DNA of 64,000 bases from contig WEDG01004955.1 of the NCBI GenBank assembly GCA_017591395.1, positions 1-64,000 of the forward strand, written 5' to 3'. This stretch comes from Schistocephalus solidus. Taxonomy: Eukaryota > Platyhelminthes > Cestoda > Diphyllobothriidea > Diphyllobothriidae. Below the pieces are notes generated by a model. It did not search any database, was not told the origin of the DNA, and saw only the letters and a program-made list of their open reading frames with translations. The position numbers were made by a program, and so were the translations under genes. Below are positions 31,627 through 45,300 of this stretch, one piece after another (positions within the stretch are counted from its first letter, which is position 1; the number at the start of each line of letters is the position of its first letter).

Positions 31627-31728
31627 CTGAACTTCAAATAATGTTTTCTCAATTGCGGTTAGTCTAAACTGAAGACGAGTGTGATGGGTTCGCATTTCTG
31701 CCATGGTATCTTGAATAGTAGTTTGCGT
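31627..31728 (-). CDS. SK channel (KCNN family), penultimate exon, coiled coil
   Basis: 102 bp, phase 0 at both ends, with good splice sites (ttccttctag at the start, CAG|gtatta at the end). It encodes 34 residues: TQTTIQDTMAEMRTHH then TRLQFRLTAIEKTLFEVQ. In SK channels the equivalent segment follows NTLxDLAK directly and forms the C-terminal coiled coil used in tetramer assembly; the alternating L/M/I/F positions here fit heptads. The intron to the last exon is 457 bp. A coding exon of correct length, phase and motif order supports a functional host gene rather than a retrocopy. Confidence 0.85.
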
Positions 31729-32229
31729 CTAGAAGGGAATGAATGGAAATAAAACTTCTTAATTTTTTATGTTAATTAAGTAATTCCTTCGTTGTTTGTA
31801 TCAAGCTTATACAGATGCAAACAGACCGCTAAAACACACAAATCTAAAACGAGAGCGGAGTGTAGGCGTACACACGACTGCCATTAGTGTAAAGAGCTCC
31901 AAATAATTTGCTTCCCTTTGTAAATCGTCGGGTACAAGAGAGTTTTTACCGGTTTATTTGAGACTCGAGCATTGTCTCGACTTTCGCCTTAAGTATACAC
32001 TTCCTTCCAGAAGAGCCTTTGATCGATAAAATTTAAGGTTTTCAACGATGTAACTCAAAGCAGGCATTACTTCCGTCATATTCAAGTGTTTCAACGTTGA
32101 AAATAAAGAAGATCCCAGTTAAACTGACCATTTTTTTAAAAAAACGCACTTATCCGGGAACATGTTGATGAGCAGACCTAGATAATGTGTATCTCCACAT
32201 TCGAATTTGTCTGGTAGGGGATACCTTCC

Positions 32230-32530
32230 GCATTAGCCACCTATAATGGACCAATCGGGAGATGCGCGTGACCCCAACTGGAGTCAGGATAGGTCACAGC
32301 ACTTGTTAACGAGGATGCGAAAAGTCCTTGAAACCAACATCGGGTGTCTTTCACGCCCGCCCTGGGTCGTTGGGTGCACCGGAGGGGGAAGGGAAAGTGC
32401 GGTCGGTTCAGGGGACCTTCGTCTCCACGGCATCTCGCATTTTTCCTCAATATAAACAATTTGATTTGCTTGCAAGCTGGCACGATGCACTTAAAGTCCC
32501 AAGTTTGAAATCTGCCCACTGACCTAATAA
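32230..32530 (+). mobile_element. LINE 3' tail fragment
   Basis: Carries gggaaagtgcggtcggt-type sequence, ttttcctcaatataaacaat and tgatttgcttg..cacgatgcacttaaa, the middle of the LINE tail. Diverged and truncated at both ends. Confidence 0.55.
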
Positions 32531-33879
32531 ATAGGTGATCTAACGCAGGAAATGTTGTTAGTAAATTTAATCGAGGAGTTTAGCGTACAAGCTTTATTGA
32601 TATTTTTGTTTGTTGAGTGGCTTCAAGGCTCAGAATGCCTTTTGTTAAAGAAAAATTATTGTTTACTATAGATTATTTATGGAAGACAGGAAAGCTATGT
32701 GCATAAATCGGAGGTTGCCGGACATTGAAAAACTTTCGTATGCTCTTTATTATCACGGAGCAATGTCCATAGTTTCTGTGTATTGTTCTATGAAAGAACA
32801 TCAATATAAGCAAGAAATGTTTCAAGAACACGCTTAAGTAAAATTTAAAAATACTTGCATGATGTATTATTATTGTTTTTCACTATTTTGTCTTTTTTCA
32901 TATTATCCTTCTCTGTTGTTCGATAGAAAATGTCTGAAATAATTGACCTGTCATAAAGTCCTTTTTCTCATTTGCTTGTTTTCAATAAAAGAAAATATTT
33001 CTTAGTTAATAAATGATACTTTATAAATAAAAATCTGCTTTCGTTTAGCAATCAGTCGTTTCTTTGACCCAGTTTAAATGTATGAGATTAACGGTGGGGA
33101 ATTTATGCACCACAATGGTTTGCGTACGAATTTCGCGATTTTGCGTCTGATATGGACCAAATTGCAACTAGATCCTCTCAGGACGAGGATTCAGGCTGTA
33201 CGGTTTCTTCTTGCTGCTGTCTCTACGGCCCTATCATTACTTTGACGTATGATCCGCCTCCTGCTTGTGTCAGTGTACAACATTAGCCTTTATTCATGTA
33301 TGCAATACCTTAAAATGAACGAAGCATTAAAAGATGACCTTCCCCCATTTTCCACAGTTCAGCTTAAGAGTAAGAACACAGTAAAAAATCACGATCGAAA
33401 TCTTGAGGGCACAATGTGCGTTAATCGGACTGTGAAATCTCGACCGAAGAATTTGGTGGCACGCTTCTGTTCAGACTCAAATCTCCGACACCCAATGGAA
33501 TCCAATCACCGCATCTGACGTCTGGCCGAATCGGACAGCACCTAGAAGAGGTGAAAGAAAGAGCGCTCGATTTTGGGATTGCCTTCCCCCGGCACTCAGT
33601 GAATATTCCCCACTATATAAAAACTGACACGCTTGGAGCTTTCGTCGTGTCTAGTTAGGCTGTAATCTGTTGAGTTTATCAAACCGCACATCAGAACGGA
33701 GATTCAGTATTTTTATGGCTCTTTTTGTTACTGTGGCCTTCGTGCACTAGCATTCCATTTGCATCTGAGCCACACATCACTTGTTTTTTTTAAAAAAAAA
33801 CATGTCCAACGTCTGTTGCCCAGGTCGTGAGTGGCATGTGTATGCGAAATATTTAGCTTTGTCAGCTACTGTGCCTGAT

Positions 33880-34040
33880 CTCACCTCTGGTCTCTCTGAC
33901 TCTATCGTGTACCGGCCTCAGGTTGGATGTGGAAAAGAAAGTGCAGTAGATGCAGCGCAAGTCTGCTATCACTCAAAACGTATTCACACATATATGACCG
34001 CTCTTGCCCTGAGACAAGTGGTGAACATCATCATTCGCTA
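33880..34040 (+). mobile_element. LINE 3' tail fragment
   Basis: Last module: tctggtctctctgactct, agaaagtgcagtagatgcag, cgcaagtctgctatcac. It ends before the usual gcatacggtgg block. Old copy. Confidence 0.55.
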
Positions 34041-37000
34041 CAGTCCGAATAACGACAAATTTAGTGCTCAATTGATTTACGTCTACTAAGATTTTTCTTT
34101 ACCTTTTGATTTGATTAATTCAACTTGACTTTGATTGAGATTTGACAGCTAACGGGCTATCTGATATGAAGCATCCGCCTCACGCGTATCAAAGAGACGA
34201 AATTGTTTGCGTAAAGGTAGATTTAATTGGAAGCTAAAGCAAAACCCTGAAGTCCTTATGATTTTGCAGGCCGCATAATATAGAATTGTCACCAAAATGC
34301 TAAGAAATGTTTGATCATTTCATACGGACAGAGGTCATGGCGTTCATATGTCATCAGTAAGGAAAACTTGATTAAAAAGATGATCTGTAGGTCAGGCAAT
34401 ATTATGCTCGGCCAAGTTCATGCGTACTTCTTGATCACTTTCCTCGGTTCACTTTTACGGCTCATAAGGACAAGGCACGCCATGAGCGCTCTGGGATCCA
34501 GGAAGTAGTTTTAATCATTTTGTCAGTGCTGGATCGAAGGAGAAACAAGGTTGGCCACCAAGATACGAAAAGAGTTTTGTGGCGAATAATATCTTTATAT
34601 CTTCTCATCCTCTAAGATGCGGACTTCAATTAGGTTTACCGAAAACTGTGATGTCATCGCATCAAAATTCCACTTATTTGTCATGTGTTGAAAATTGTGA
34701 ACGTAATGCTGCTACTGCCCGTGATTCAGATGATGGTGATGATGATGATGATGAGGAAAGCAGCGCGTTAACTACAAATATGACAAGAATTTTATTAGAG
34801 GATCATAGTGCTTATTTATGGTATGAGACTTTACATTGGACATGCATGTATGTGCAGATTCACCTCAGATCAAATTAGTTAAAAAATTAACGAGTGATTA
34901 CTAGTTTTCGTCAAACAGTCCTGAAGATTGGTGACGTCATATCGAAATATAGAAGCTTGATTTAAACTGCTACACTAACTTATCGCACCACTTGCAAACA
35001 GAACCACGAAGGCAATAACGGTATGATGCTTGCCCTTAAATGAAGTCTGCAAGCTGATCTGGATCCCCTCCACTATTGTGCCAGCACGTAGCTTTAGAAG
35101 GGCAATATATCGTGTGCATCCTATTTTTTACGATGCACTTTGTCCTTCAGTTATACTCGCGGGATTATATTTTGGCAAACCTACGTGATAATGCAAAGAC
35201 TGTACAAATATCCCGACGAAAGATATTATTTCACCATTCGAAAAAGATAATTTATTCGGCTTTCTGTGCTATTGATTTGTCACGAAAAGCAAATGTGCAT
35301 CTCAAATAATTTAATTACCCCCAGCTATTAGAAGGACTAATTGATACCTCGTTGTGCCTCAATTAAACTTAGTTTGCCGTTCCTAAAAATTACTGCTCTA
35401 TTCAGGTTACATTCAAGTTACATCTGTGGAAAATGACCAAAAAATATACTTTGTATTTCATTTTTGTATTTTTGGGCTTCAGCTCAGGGTATGCGTTTTT
35501 ATACTGGCACTATGCTAACGTCCGTGCGCACATAACAGAACTATCGTGTTTACAAAACATATAACTAGTGACCGTCGTATTCTGATGTAATTCATAACGA
35601 AAAACTGTTTTTGGTTAAAGCAGAACCATTTTAAAGGGAATCAAAGCTAGTTTGCTTTATGGAAAGTCAGACTTTACGAAATCAGTGAGATTTCATGATC
35701 ACGGATGAGTTGCTCATCAGGCATCCAAAAATTGTGAGTCAAATGTAGATGTCGTCGCCAGAAAATGTGGTTTAAAGTCTGACATTAGGCAATTGAACTC
35801 GAACGCAGTATCCAAAACAGTCGCATACAAGGGCCTACATAAGCAATAAATGCATAACATGCCTTTATACCTGCATATGCGAATTTCACAGTGTCCACAG
35901 CGATTTGCTTCAGCTAGATTTCTATTACTCTATAAACAGCTGGTCTTTTCTGGCAATTTGTTGGCACTTTAAATGCTGTACATGGAAGTAAAAAAATTCA
36001 AAGAGGTAAAGTTGCTTCTATAAAAATGCAGAAACCATATGCAATAGAAGAACTGAACTTGCAGCTCTGTGAGGCATATTAGCAATTACCTCATGTGGAA
36101 TTGTAATAAGTTTAGAAAATCTTTCTCAGAGACTAGAACAAAGTTGTATTATCTTCCAATCAAAAACATCATGAACTGAATTGCAGTTTAGGTAGTAGAA
36201 GATTGAGTTGGCAGGATTCCCTATTTCTACAGATCCATCATGTTGATAAAAATAGGGTTGAGCAATTTTGTGTCCCAAATAAGTTGAAACTATAATATTC
36301 ATACAGTGGAAATGAACAGAAGGGGCACATACGTTGTAATGAATTTATTTAAATTTTGTATTTTTAAGCTTCATATACGCACACACAGCATCAGTCTGAT
36401 TTTTAGCCACCGCAACAAAAGGGTCAGCAATGCTGTTGTTTATGCGCAGCATTCTGTGTCCGCACGCTTACATGAGCCTGCATAACTTGATATATTTGAT
36501 TAGCCGACGGATATAAAAACGGTAACGGTTGTAAATGTCCGATTTAGATTCATAATTAAGTTGGTTTCTGGAGACGCCATGTTGGAATTTCCTGTTAATG
36601 TGGTACGCTTAGAAGTCATTAACAATTAGGAGGAACGGAAGGACCAGTAAAAATCCCTTTTGCCTATAATCTTGACCTCACCAAAATGGACCATTTGCGT
36701 CAGGCAGGGTAATATTTAGCAACAGAAGTGAGTACTTTTTAAATCCACATAAAAAATGATTGCAGTCAGTACATTGTTCCTCTAGTTTTCTGCCTTTTGT
36801 CTTAGAGCAGTTACCGTTTTCCTGAGTACACTGAAGTCAACGGACGAAAGACAGCTTTCAGAGTTGGGGCCTACAGTGAATCCTGTATCACCTGAAATGT
36901 CAAGTGAAATTCCAAAAAGTGATTTTTATACAAAAAACTCAGTAAAGTGGAGTTTCGATTCTAATTATCGTGCAGGAAAATTTGAAAATAATTCAAACAT

Positions 37001-38411
37001 CATAATAACAGCTTTCGAATGAGCGTGTTTTCTTCCGCTTGCAAAAACCATACCCTGTAAAGATAACCACTTAAGAAGTATGTATTTTGGCCTTGATTTT
37101 CAATGCCCTTAGAAATTAGAATATTTAACAAATAGAGCACAAGAATTCTTTATTGTACAACTGTGGTAGCTAAATAACCTCATATTCATTAGATTAAAAA
37201 AATTATTATGAGAGTTTTTAAGGTCATGATATGTTTGTAGATAATGCCTGGTATCTGTCAATTTATTCATGTTGCCTGCAAAGTCTACAACGTGCTCCCC
37301 GTGTTTTGAAACATTTATGAGCACTATGTGACCAATATATAAATTAAACATATGGCCAATTTTCATTTGGCAGAATGCGAACAGCATGTAGATGGGCTTC
37401 CTTGATTTTGAATGAAACGGCCGGTAGCGTGCAATATATTTAGAAAGTTAAGTAACGTTTTAAAATTCCCAAGATACCCTTCCTTCCGGTACAAAAATCG
37501 AAGACTTAATTTTCGACCGAATGAGTACATAAAGGTTTTTGAGCAGGCTTTCATAAAAAAACATATTGTAAATTATATCAGCACTGAAAATTCACAGCAA
37601 ATATGCATACCACACTATATGATGTTGGCCGGCGATCAGACAGAAGCTTGTTTAAAAGCCGGCATCCTAAGATGACTGTTAAATTTTTTAGATTAGGCTG
37701 TGCTATAAGTAAGATTACAACCGTATTTAAATAATTTATTTGAATGGAAAACAACTTTCAGAAATTCGGTCGACATAACACGAGATAGGGAATATATTGT
37801 ACGTTGACATCAGATGGTGGTAAAATGTAGCATTTGACTCATGTATCCAAAAGCCTGGGGAAACTTCAGAGAAGCCATTTGTGTATGGGTTAAAATGACG
37901 TTCATTTCTGCGGCTCTCATTCTCCATTTTTGTCCTTTACATTTCCCATTTTCTCTAACCGGATCTCTGCGCGTATCTATTATTTATTAACATCTCAATT
38001 AAGTAGCAAGTGCAGGCTCCTTTGGCGCCAGGCGAGATGCAACGGCTTTCCTTCGTCAGAATGATGATAAAAGAAGGTGAGTCATTAACCTTCTCATCCT
38101 TCCATGGTGCGACATTGACGACAAAATGCAACTGGGATTTGGAATACTGAACCTGGTAGGATCACTTACATGTCCCAGGGCAAGACGGATGACAAGGGCC
38201 CCCTATAAATGCGGCTTTGTGCTAAGTTCCGGGTGAAATTCTGGTTAGGGTCAAGATAAAATTAACGGGAGAAGTAATGTTAAGGTAGGGGTCAAGGGTA
38301 CGTTTAGTGCGCAGGTTGGGATAACAGCTGAAGTTTAGATTCGCTTAAAGAAAAACCCGTAGTACATCGGAGATTCCTAGTTACATGCCTTATCGATCGG
38401 GGCCATATGAG

Positions 38412-38625
38412 CGATCCTGGCTCTCGCTTGGCTTATTTTTCTGTGTCTATTTGGAAGCTTCGTAGGCAATCATACAATCCTGACTCTCGCTGTTTCTCTG
38501 CTTGGTTTCTTGTTTAGAGCAGTATTTGGAGGCTTTGTAGGCAATCCTGCAATCCTGACTCTCGCTGTTTCTTTGCTTGGCTTCTTGTCTAGAACAGTAT
38601 TTGGAGGCTTTGTAAGAAAACCTGC
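38412..38625 (-). repeat. 75-bp minisatellite with a 25-codon unit
   Basis: Units start at 38450, 38525 and 38600 (tttggaggctttgtag-like starts), with a degraded copy before them. The period is 75 bp, a multiple of three, so the minus-strand frame 38769-38470 stays open and repeats PTKPPNTALNKKPSRETARV with substitutions. It lies inside the SK intron on the same strand. Whether it is expressed is unknown. Confidence 0.75.
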
Positions 38626-40374
38626 GGCCAACTTAAAACCAACGAAATCGACAATAGTTAAGCAGTTTTGAGCCCTTGAGTCGTCACTGGTGTCGTCATA
38701 TCTGTAGCTAATGGGGTAGGCTGGCATCTCCACTGGGAATGGCCGTTTTCTGGTGACAATAAGAATCATGCCATAACAGTCATAACATTCGGTTACCTAT
38801 ATGTAAGTAGTAAAAAAATTCAATTTCCCAGAAATCTCAAACTGCTGTTACCTGCCCAGGGTTCAGTATGACTATCAGAAATTTCATGCTGGCTTTTTTG
38901 ATGCTTCAGTTGGCTGCTTTTGAGTGATTACAAGGACCCCAGAGAAATTAGTTGATGAAACTACAAGTGTACGTTTTTGAAGCTATAGTATTTCTCATAC
39001 CGAATAATTTGTAACAAACTGAGAGTCAAGAGCTTAAAACTTGGTACGGATAGGGCGTTAATAATTTTGGTTACAGTACGCTACATATGACAGACAATAC
39101 CTGCATGAAGCTTTGAAGGGGAGTGATCAGAGATAGGGTTCTATTTTGACTAGCAAAAGGTACTAATCAGTTGGACCATTTTTCTAAAAAACCGACTCAC
39201 AACCTATATGTTCTTCCCTTTTTATCAACTTTAACGTCAAAGTTGATAGATTTTGTTAGGTTGATAACTGTTTAGATATCAAGGTTTAACAAAAATTAGT
39301 TTCAACCTTGAAGCTGTCCACTTTATTCCAAAAGCCCTTATGGTGTGTGCGCTGAAATTAACTTTAAATAAGAACTGGCCTCCTGTTAACATAAAGACAA
39401 ATTTCTTTTATTATTGAGCTTTGTTTCGAACAGGCTTGGTGAATAAGGCCGTTCACCAGGTCTCAGTACGCTCTACGCAACAGTTTTGGTTAAAGGCGCA
39501 ATGTAAGTATTCATCCTGGGTGCTGCTTCAACTTCATTGACGAACACATTTTCAGACTTCCAAAAAAGTTCACTTTCCAAAGTGCCAATCTACGAGGCAT
39601 GATACTCTGGGGGAATTTCTTAAGCCATTGGGCGCTACAGAGTCTAAAAACGTTGGCTGAACTGTTTTTGTCTTTTGCGAAATATATTAATTGCTTTATT
39701 TTGAAATTCTGGTAACCTGAAGCGACATTCTTAAAATATTGCTTTTATGAACACTGACGTAATCCAACTTACTACTATCTGTTATTTTTTTAATGGCAGG
39801 TACAAAGGCGTGAACATATTTTTTCTATGGAAAATCTAATTAATCTTCTTTCTGGAATGGAGTGTTTGCGTGAGGAAGCTTTATTTGTAGCTTGCCTGGG
39901 CAAAATTACTTACTGTCACACATCAGCCGAAAAATAAAAGGAATTGATAGCTTAAAAATAAATAAAGCTTTTTGAAAAGCCTTCCTTCTAATTAGTAGAA
40001 TATAAATATCAAGTCTAATATGCCTTTATGGATTTATTTTATCTGGAGAAATAAAAAGCATTAGTTTTAAAAATTAGGACGTTTAATATCAGTTACTATT
40101 AGCTACTATCAGTTTGCAATCACGTGAAATTGGTGGATCATTTAACGACTAATTTTTTTGTCCGTTTTTCATCTTTTGATTTTTCCGGTGATACGTTTTC
40201 TAAAATTCATTCAAATAGGCATTTTTTCATTCGAGATAACGAAATTATTTTAAATTTTTGAAAATATATCAGTTTCAGTTGTAAACATCCTTATTTGGGC
40301 TAGCTGAAGCAAAATCCCAAAGGGAAAAATAGAACACTGAAAGTGTGCTAATATATTCTAGGAGATTTAGTAAC

Positions 40375-40375
<1 letters not shown>

Positions 40376-40411
<36 letters not shown>
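40376..40411. repeat. (TA)n microsatellite
   Basis: Short TA run, about 35 bp. Confidence 0.9.
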
Positions 40412-40413
<2 letters not shown>

Positions 40414-43400
40414 CTATTTGATTAAACAATTGTTTTCTTTAATTGACAGTTTTGGAGGGAAAACGAGGATAAGCCGAAATTGGAGACGAGAGTACTCTTT
40501 GGTTTGCCATCACCATTTGCTCATTTATTTGTAAGACATGTAAACCCAATACGAGCCTCCTATTCGGTACTTCGAGGATATTTATTTCCATAATTTTTAG
40601 TTACGAATTTTCAGTGACGGAATTATGCTAAAGATAGTAGAAATATGATTTCAAGTTCACATCACAAAAGGAGCACAGGCGTCGGTAAGGATGCCTAATA
40701 TTGCAGACTAAACAGGACAAGAAATATAAACAACCCCGGGCACTTTAAATAGGTGGCCCTATTTTAAATTTCAGGGAGTGTACGTATTCCGGGTTGTTAC
40801 CAGTAACGCTAAGCCAAGGATAAAATTTAATTGTCAAATTAGTTTTAGCCCAAGCTCAACCCTAAACTACAACCCTACAGTTAATAAAATTATAATCTTA
40901 GCTCGTAGCCCACTCATGATCCTAACCCCAACTCTGACCCCACTCTCAAAATTAAACCTAACCCTTAACTTAACCTTCAACGTACACTTAATCCTCAACC
41001 TTATGTGCTTGGAATTAAGTGCAAAGCCTTTATATTGTAGGCTATTCCCTTTTCTTCTTTTCCACACAAGGCATCCTTACCCAGATGTCTGCCAACAAAA
41101 CCTCTTTCCTTCAGCTATATTGAACAGTGGTTTCGGCAACCCAACTTTCAAAAACTGCGATTCACCTCCAAAATGCCCACTATATTACGGATTTGGATCA
41201 ATGCGCAGATCGTCATCGACAACTATAGGTGCGATTCGGACACTTGGTTTGTTATGGTCGTGAGCGCTTACTGGCGCAAACTGACTTCGGCAGTCAACTA
41301 TTGATTTGAATAAACTGACCTGCTGTAAGTGACAAATTACATTTCTGCGGAGATCAGCAAGCAGAAATATCGAAACTGGAGCATATACCAGAAAGCACAC
41401 AGGGCATGGTAGAGGACACACTGATGAACCAAACCTCTCGCAGTTGTGCCATGCAGCGGCAGCTTATCGGCAAAACACGTTGTTTGTCTTTTAGCTAGTA
41501 CCTGGACTGTCAGTCTGGTGAATAATTCAATAAGTGTTATTTGTGTTGCAGTAAGCGCGTACTGTTGCAAACTATAGTCGGAAGTCAGCTATCAAGTTTC
41601 CAAGATTGGAGGACGTAAAAGATTCTGTCCTCAATCGTAAATTTTAAAGTCAGTAGGTTTGAATTAAAAGCGTTCTTTGCATCAATAAGGGTAGCACAAG
41701 GCAATGAGGACAAAGATGTCGTGAACATAGCATAGTTAACAAACAGTTTGCTACTCCTCTCACATCAGGTTTTCAATTACTTTTCGAACCAGCTCTACAC
41801 CTACGTCGGAGGCAACACGCGACAGCGACCAAATTGATTGTGTGAAAATTCTTTGATGGATAGAAGGTTAGAGCCAAAGACCCTGCTGCTAAACCATAGC
41901 GTACATCTAGGTACGTAGGTGGGTTTGTGCGCAGAGGTTAAGAATACATAATAAGGCAGGCAGAAGAAGTCTGGATGTTAACGGAATACCCAGGAAATCA
42001 ACTCAGCAGTTGCGAGATAAAAGGAAGGTGTTAAACCATCGGGGCTGACACTTATCACCTCCGAAGAAAGGTCATGAGTGAAGCAGAAGCTGACAAACGG
42101 CTTAAGTGCATTTTATAGTAAGAGGTGTATGTATTTAAATACTGGCACCATCAGTTCACTTGTTATCATATGAGCTGCTTCTGTGCCTTATTCTTGCGCT
42201 GATGTATAGTCTTAAACTTACTAAAATCAGAGCAATATTGCCACTTCACGTAAAGTGTTGAATAAAGTTTACTGCCGTAAATTTTATTACAAAATTTATA
42301 ACTCTATTCAAATAAGAAACCCACAATAGTGTAGCATTTGTACCGCAGTACAGTAGGCGAGTTAAGAACGGAGGTTTTTTAGCTTTAAAAAGCTGTGACA
42401 GTGACAATCGCAGGTTAACGTGATGGATTTGAGGAAACAGTTTAAACAAACTACATGAACAGATTATAAAATCACGTGATTTAAATTGAAAGTTCCTTGT
42501 TTAATGAAACCTACGAGTCACTACGGATTGATAAACACAGAGTGCTTCTTTTGTATTTTGTGTAGCAGTAAATGCATAAGATATCATAATTACAATGTTC
42601 GACCTATCTCAGGCAATGTCATGAAACTTTCCAACGATTGACAATCCCTCGCAAACCGGCATCCACGCATGCACGAATGCTTTTGAAATAATAATGATCA
42701 ACAGGAAACAAATTTAAAACGTCAAGAAAATAGTAAAGTTATTATTACTTCGTTTAGAAAAGTCGAAATTTCTAAAAAGACGGCATTTTCCAAAAGATTT
42801 GCTAAATCGTTGAAACTTTGACAACTAACGTTCAGTAGAATATTTATTTGAAATCGCACACACACCCTTTTTGCACATAAAGCGAACTTTCGTTTCGCCA
42901 AATTTCTATGTTGGTGTTTTTTACATTGGATTACAATTAATGTAAGAAAGTCCCTGACATACAGGCGAATATTTCACTATTTTCGGTCTTTTCATGTGAT
43001 TTGACATCAATTTCAACATTTTTCTATGGGTTCAGCTAACCCCTTAAAACAAGATAGTTCTTAAACGTTTTTACCATAGTGGTGAGTTTTGGATATTTTT
43101 TAAAATGTGGATGGCCGTTTGTGGCATATTTTTTAGATTCGGCAAAATATAATAATGCTGCCAACAAATGAAAGTCCACAACAACATTTCGCAATTACTT
43201 TGCTTAAGGTAAATTTTAAAACTTTCTACAATAAGCCACCTCCTGAAAAATTCATTTAATTAGATACTAAGCTGATTAATATATGCTAAGTTTACCTTCT
43301 TCAAGGTTAAGTCAATTTAAAAACGTGGAGGTTTGATCGTTTTGATTTGCCGTAAACTTAGTGATATATTTTTACTGAAAATAAAACAACTTAAATTTCT

Positions 43401-43924
43401 CTTTGTATTGGAGAGTTTTTTGCTATATTGTTTTTACTTTAATACCTGTTCTATGATAGCAAATACATAATAGCGTGGTCAAATATATAGGAAGACTTTT
43501 CCAACCTTGTAACTCTACTACCCATTACGTTTCTTAATTCCGCATTTGCGGAAACTAGAAAACACAATAAGTACCTTTTCACATACTTGCAATTAAACCT
43601 AGGTTTTTCTTGGTGTTCACCAACACAGCATTTTGCACGTTTTTTTGTTTTTTACGGATCCCGCTTTCGGTGTTATTAATTATACTAGTTAATAAGTTTT
43701 AAACTGCATTTTGCGGCAAAAAGGTCGGAAATGTGCAAAAAATAGTTTTTTATAGCTCAGTTGTTTGTTTGTTTCTGGTAAAAACGAAACTCCTTAAGCA
43801 TGCAATCATTTGAGTTTCAATTAATTTAGCACAGTTTTTCTGCTTCCAGAAGGGATTTATTTGGAACATTTTAATGGTATTTCTGGCCCGAGGAAAAATA
43901 TTATGAATTTATTTCTTTGGTATT

Positions 43925-44060
43925 AATTAGCGTCGGACTTCTAATCAACAAGTTGCGGGTTCGAACCTCGCATGAGAGACCACTTAGGGTTGGATATGGC
44001 TGCCTGATCACGGCTATTAAGCCATAAATGGCGATTTAAATCTCCCTGGTATTAATCAGT
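43925..44060 (+). repeat. tRNA-derived SINE, copy 2
   Basis: cggacttctaatca resembles a tRNA anticodon arm (loop CTTCTAA, anticodon TCT as in arginine tRNA). It is followed by a perfect T-arm (gcgggTTCGAACctcgc, B-box GGTTCGAACC). The non-tRNA body gggttggatatggctgcc, tgatcacggctattaagcc and atggcgattt matches copy 3. No 5' acceptor half is visible, so it is not a functional tRNA gene. Confidence 0.65.
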
Positions 44061-44420
44061 AGTGTTTTACAGCATATAAACTTTCTTGGATATCAGGAAT
44101 CCTCCGATTTTGCACTTATCTTGCCCGTTTTTCTCCAATATAAATGATGTAAAATGCAGATTTCCTACATTTAAAGTCTTTCTGAGCCTCACGTCCACGC
44201 AACAAACCAAAATAACAATGCAAAATGTACGCTTAATTACTCGCAAATATTTTGGTCAGACATTGCACGGGTTAAATAATCTATTGTATGTATGCGTTGA
44301 CGAACGCTCAAAAATCGCGATCAAAATTAGCTCGTTTCTTTTCTGTCTTGAGGTTCAATCTCGAGCTTGACCAGCACCTGCTATATCAAATCCAGGTAAA
44401 AATTATTGACAAATATAATA

Positions 44421-44540
44421 GGGACTGGAATGGCCAGTTTCGGCACAATAGCCATAATCAGCCAGTCATACCAACCCCAGGTGTTGCCACCACCAAGGTT
44501 TGAACCCACGACCTTCTGATCTGAGCCACGAGCTCTCTGT
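44421..44540 (-). repeat. tRNA-derived SINE, copy 3
   Basis: On the minus strand: A-box-like tggctcagatc, B-box gggttcaaacc, then tggggttggtatgactggc, tgattatggctattgtgcc and ggccattccagtccc. The body aligns along its length with copy 2. The spacing between the boxes is too short, consistent with loss of the D/anticodon region. Confidence 0.65.
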
Positions 44541-44669
44541 ATTTTTGATGTTCGTTCATTAACGAATGCCAATATATGGATTTCGTCTGAACTCGTTGAA
44601 TGGCACTTGCGGAAACACCAAATAAATGTTGCGCACAAACTGATGACTACTTTACGCACTCAGCTTGTA

Positions 44670-45180
44670 TATCTTAAGTAAAGGTTTGGGTAGATCGAGA
44701 AGAAGGAATTCGTCTGGAGTGTCATCTGCCTGCAATGCCGTATATTGTGGCCAAAAGGGAACAGTTTGCCTCGACACGCATTCACGAACATCACCTGGCA
44801 GTTAAGTGGTGTGATCATCTTTCAGAAGTGGTAATGCGCACCCTTCAATACAGCGCACATCTTCGCGCGGGAATATATCGCATCTTTAGAGTCTGCCTCT
44901 CAAAAAGGTGGAGAAATTCTTGAGTACATGTACTCAGATGAGTCATGCATCAAACGGCAGCTGCCGTTTATACAAATCTGAGGGAAAAGGGAATAAGACG
45001 ATAACCAATCAATACAGAAAGAGACAAACGGCAGCCGGAAAGGAGTATACATACAAAACGACTACTGATTGTTGAGCATGCTTTAAATGTTTGTTGTTTT
45101 TTGCACATCTACTTACATCTGACGATGACCTGGTAAAATCAGCGGGGAAAAACTTTACTCAATAGATTTTCCTACCTTTC
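44670..45180 (+). pseudogene. PLE endonuclease fragment
   Basis: Reads LPAMPYIVAKREQFASTRI then HEHHLAVKWCDHLSEVVM, the EH-helix region of PLE endonucleases; the YVG motif is lost. A terminal piece at 45120-45165 (tctgacgatgacctgg, then gggaaaaac) resembles PLE 3' ends. Confidence 0.5.
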
Positions 45181-45251
45181 CCATAGAATTTATGAAGCTT
45201 CAAATTATATTTCCGGGGATGTCTGCCCTCCAATGTATTTGTATATTAAAG

Positions 45252-45300
45252 TCGAGATTGGCGAACGTAAACTTTAGATGATTTATCATCAGGCCTTTAC
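45252..45300 (-). ncRNA. hammerhead relic of a PLE terminal repeat
   Basis: Minus strand GTAAAGGCCTGATGATAAATC..TAAAG then TTTACGTTCGCC. It shares the frame of the array unit (GTAAAGGTCTGATGAG..GAAA..ACGTATGCTTGCC), but GAAA has become TAAA. It marks an old insertion of the PLE A family in the SK intron. Confidence 0.45.

Noticed and set aside
40778..41263. 161-codon frame and CCTAAC-like words suggesting telomeric sequence
   Set aside because: The words are irregular and no TTAGGG/CCCTAA array is present. The frame is rich in simple Asn/Leu/Thr words and lacks motifs.
43940..44000. A functional tRNA gene
   Set aside because: The T-arm is good, but the acceptor stem and D-arm are missing, and a SINE body follows.
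44381..44659. 92-codon minus-strand frame
   Set aside because: It covers the SINE copy at 44421-44540 and AT-rich flank, so it is not a gene.
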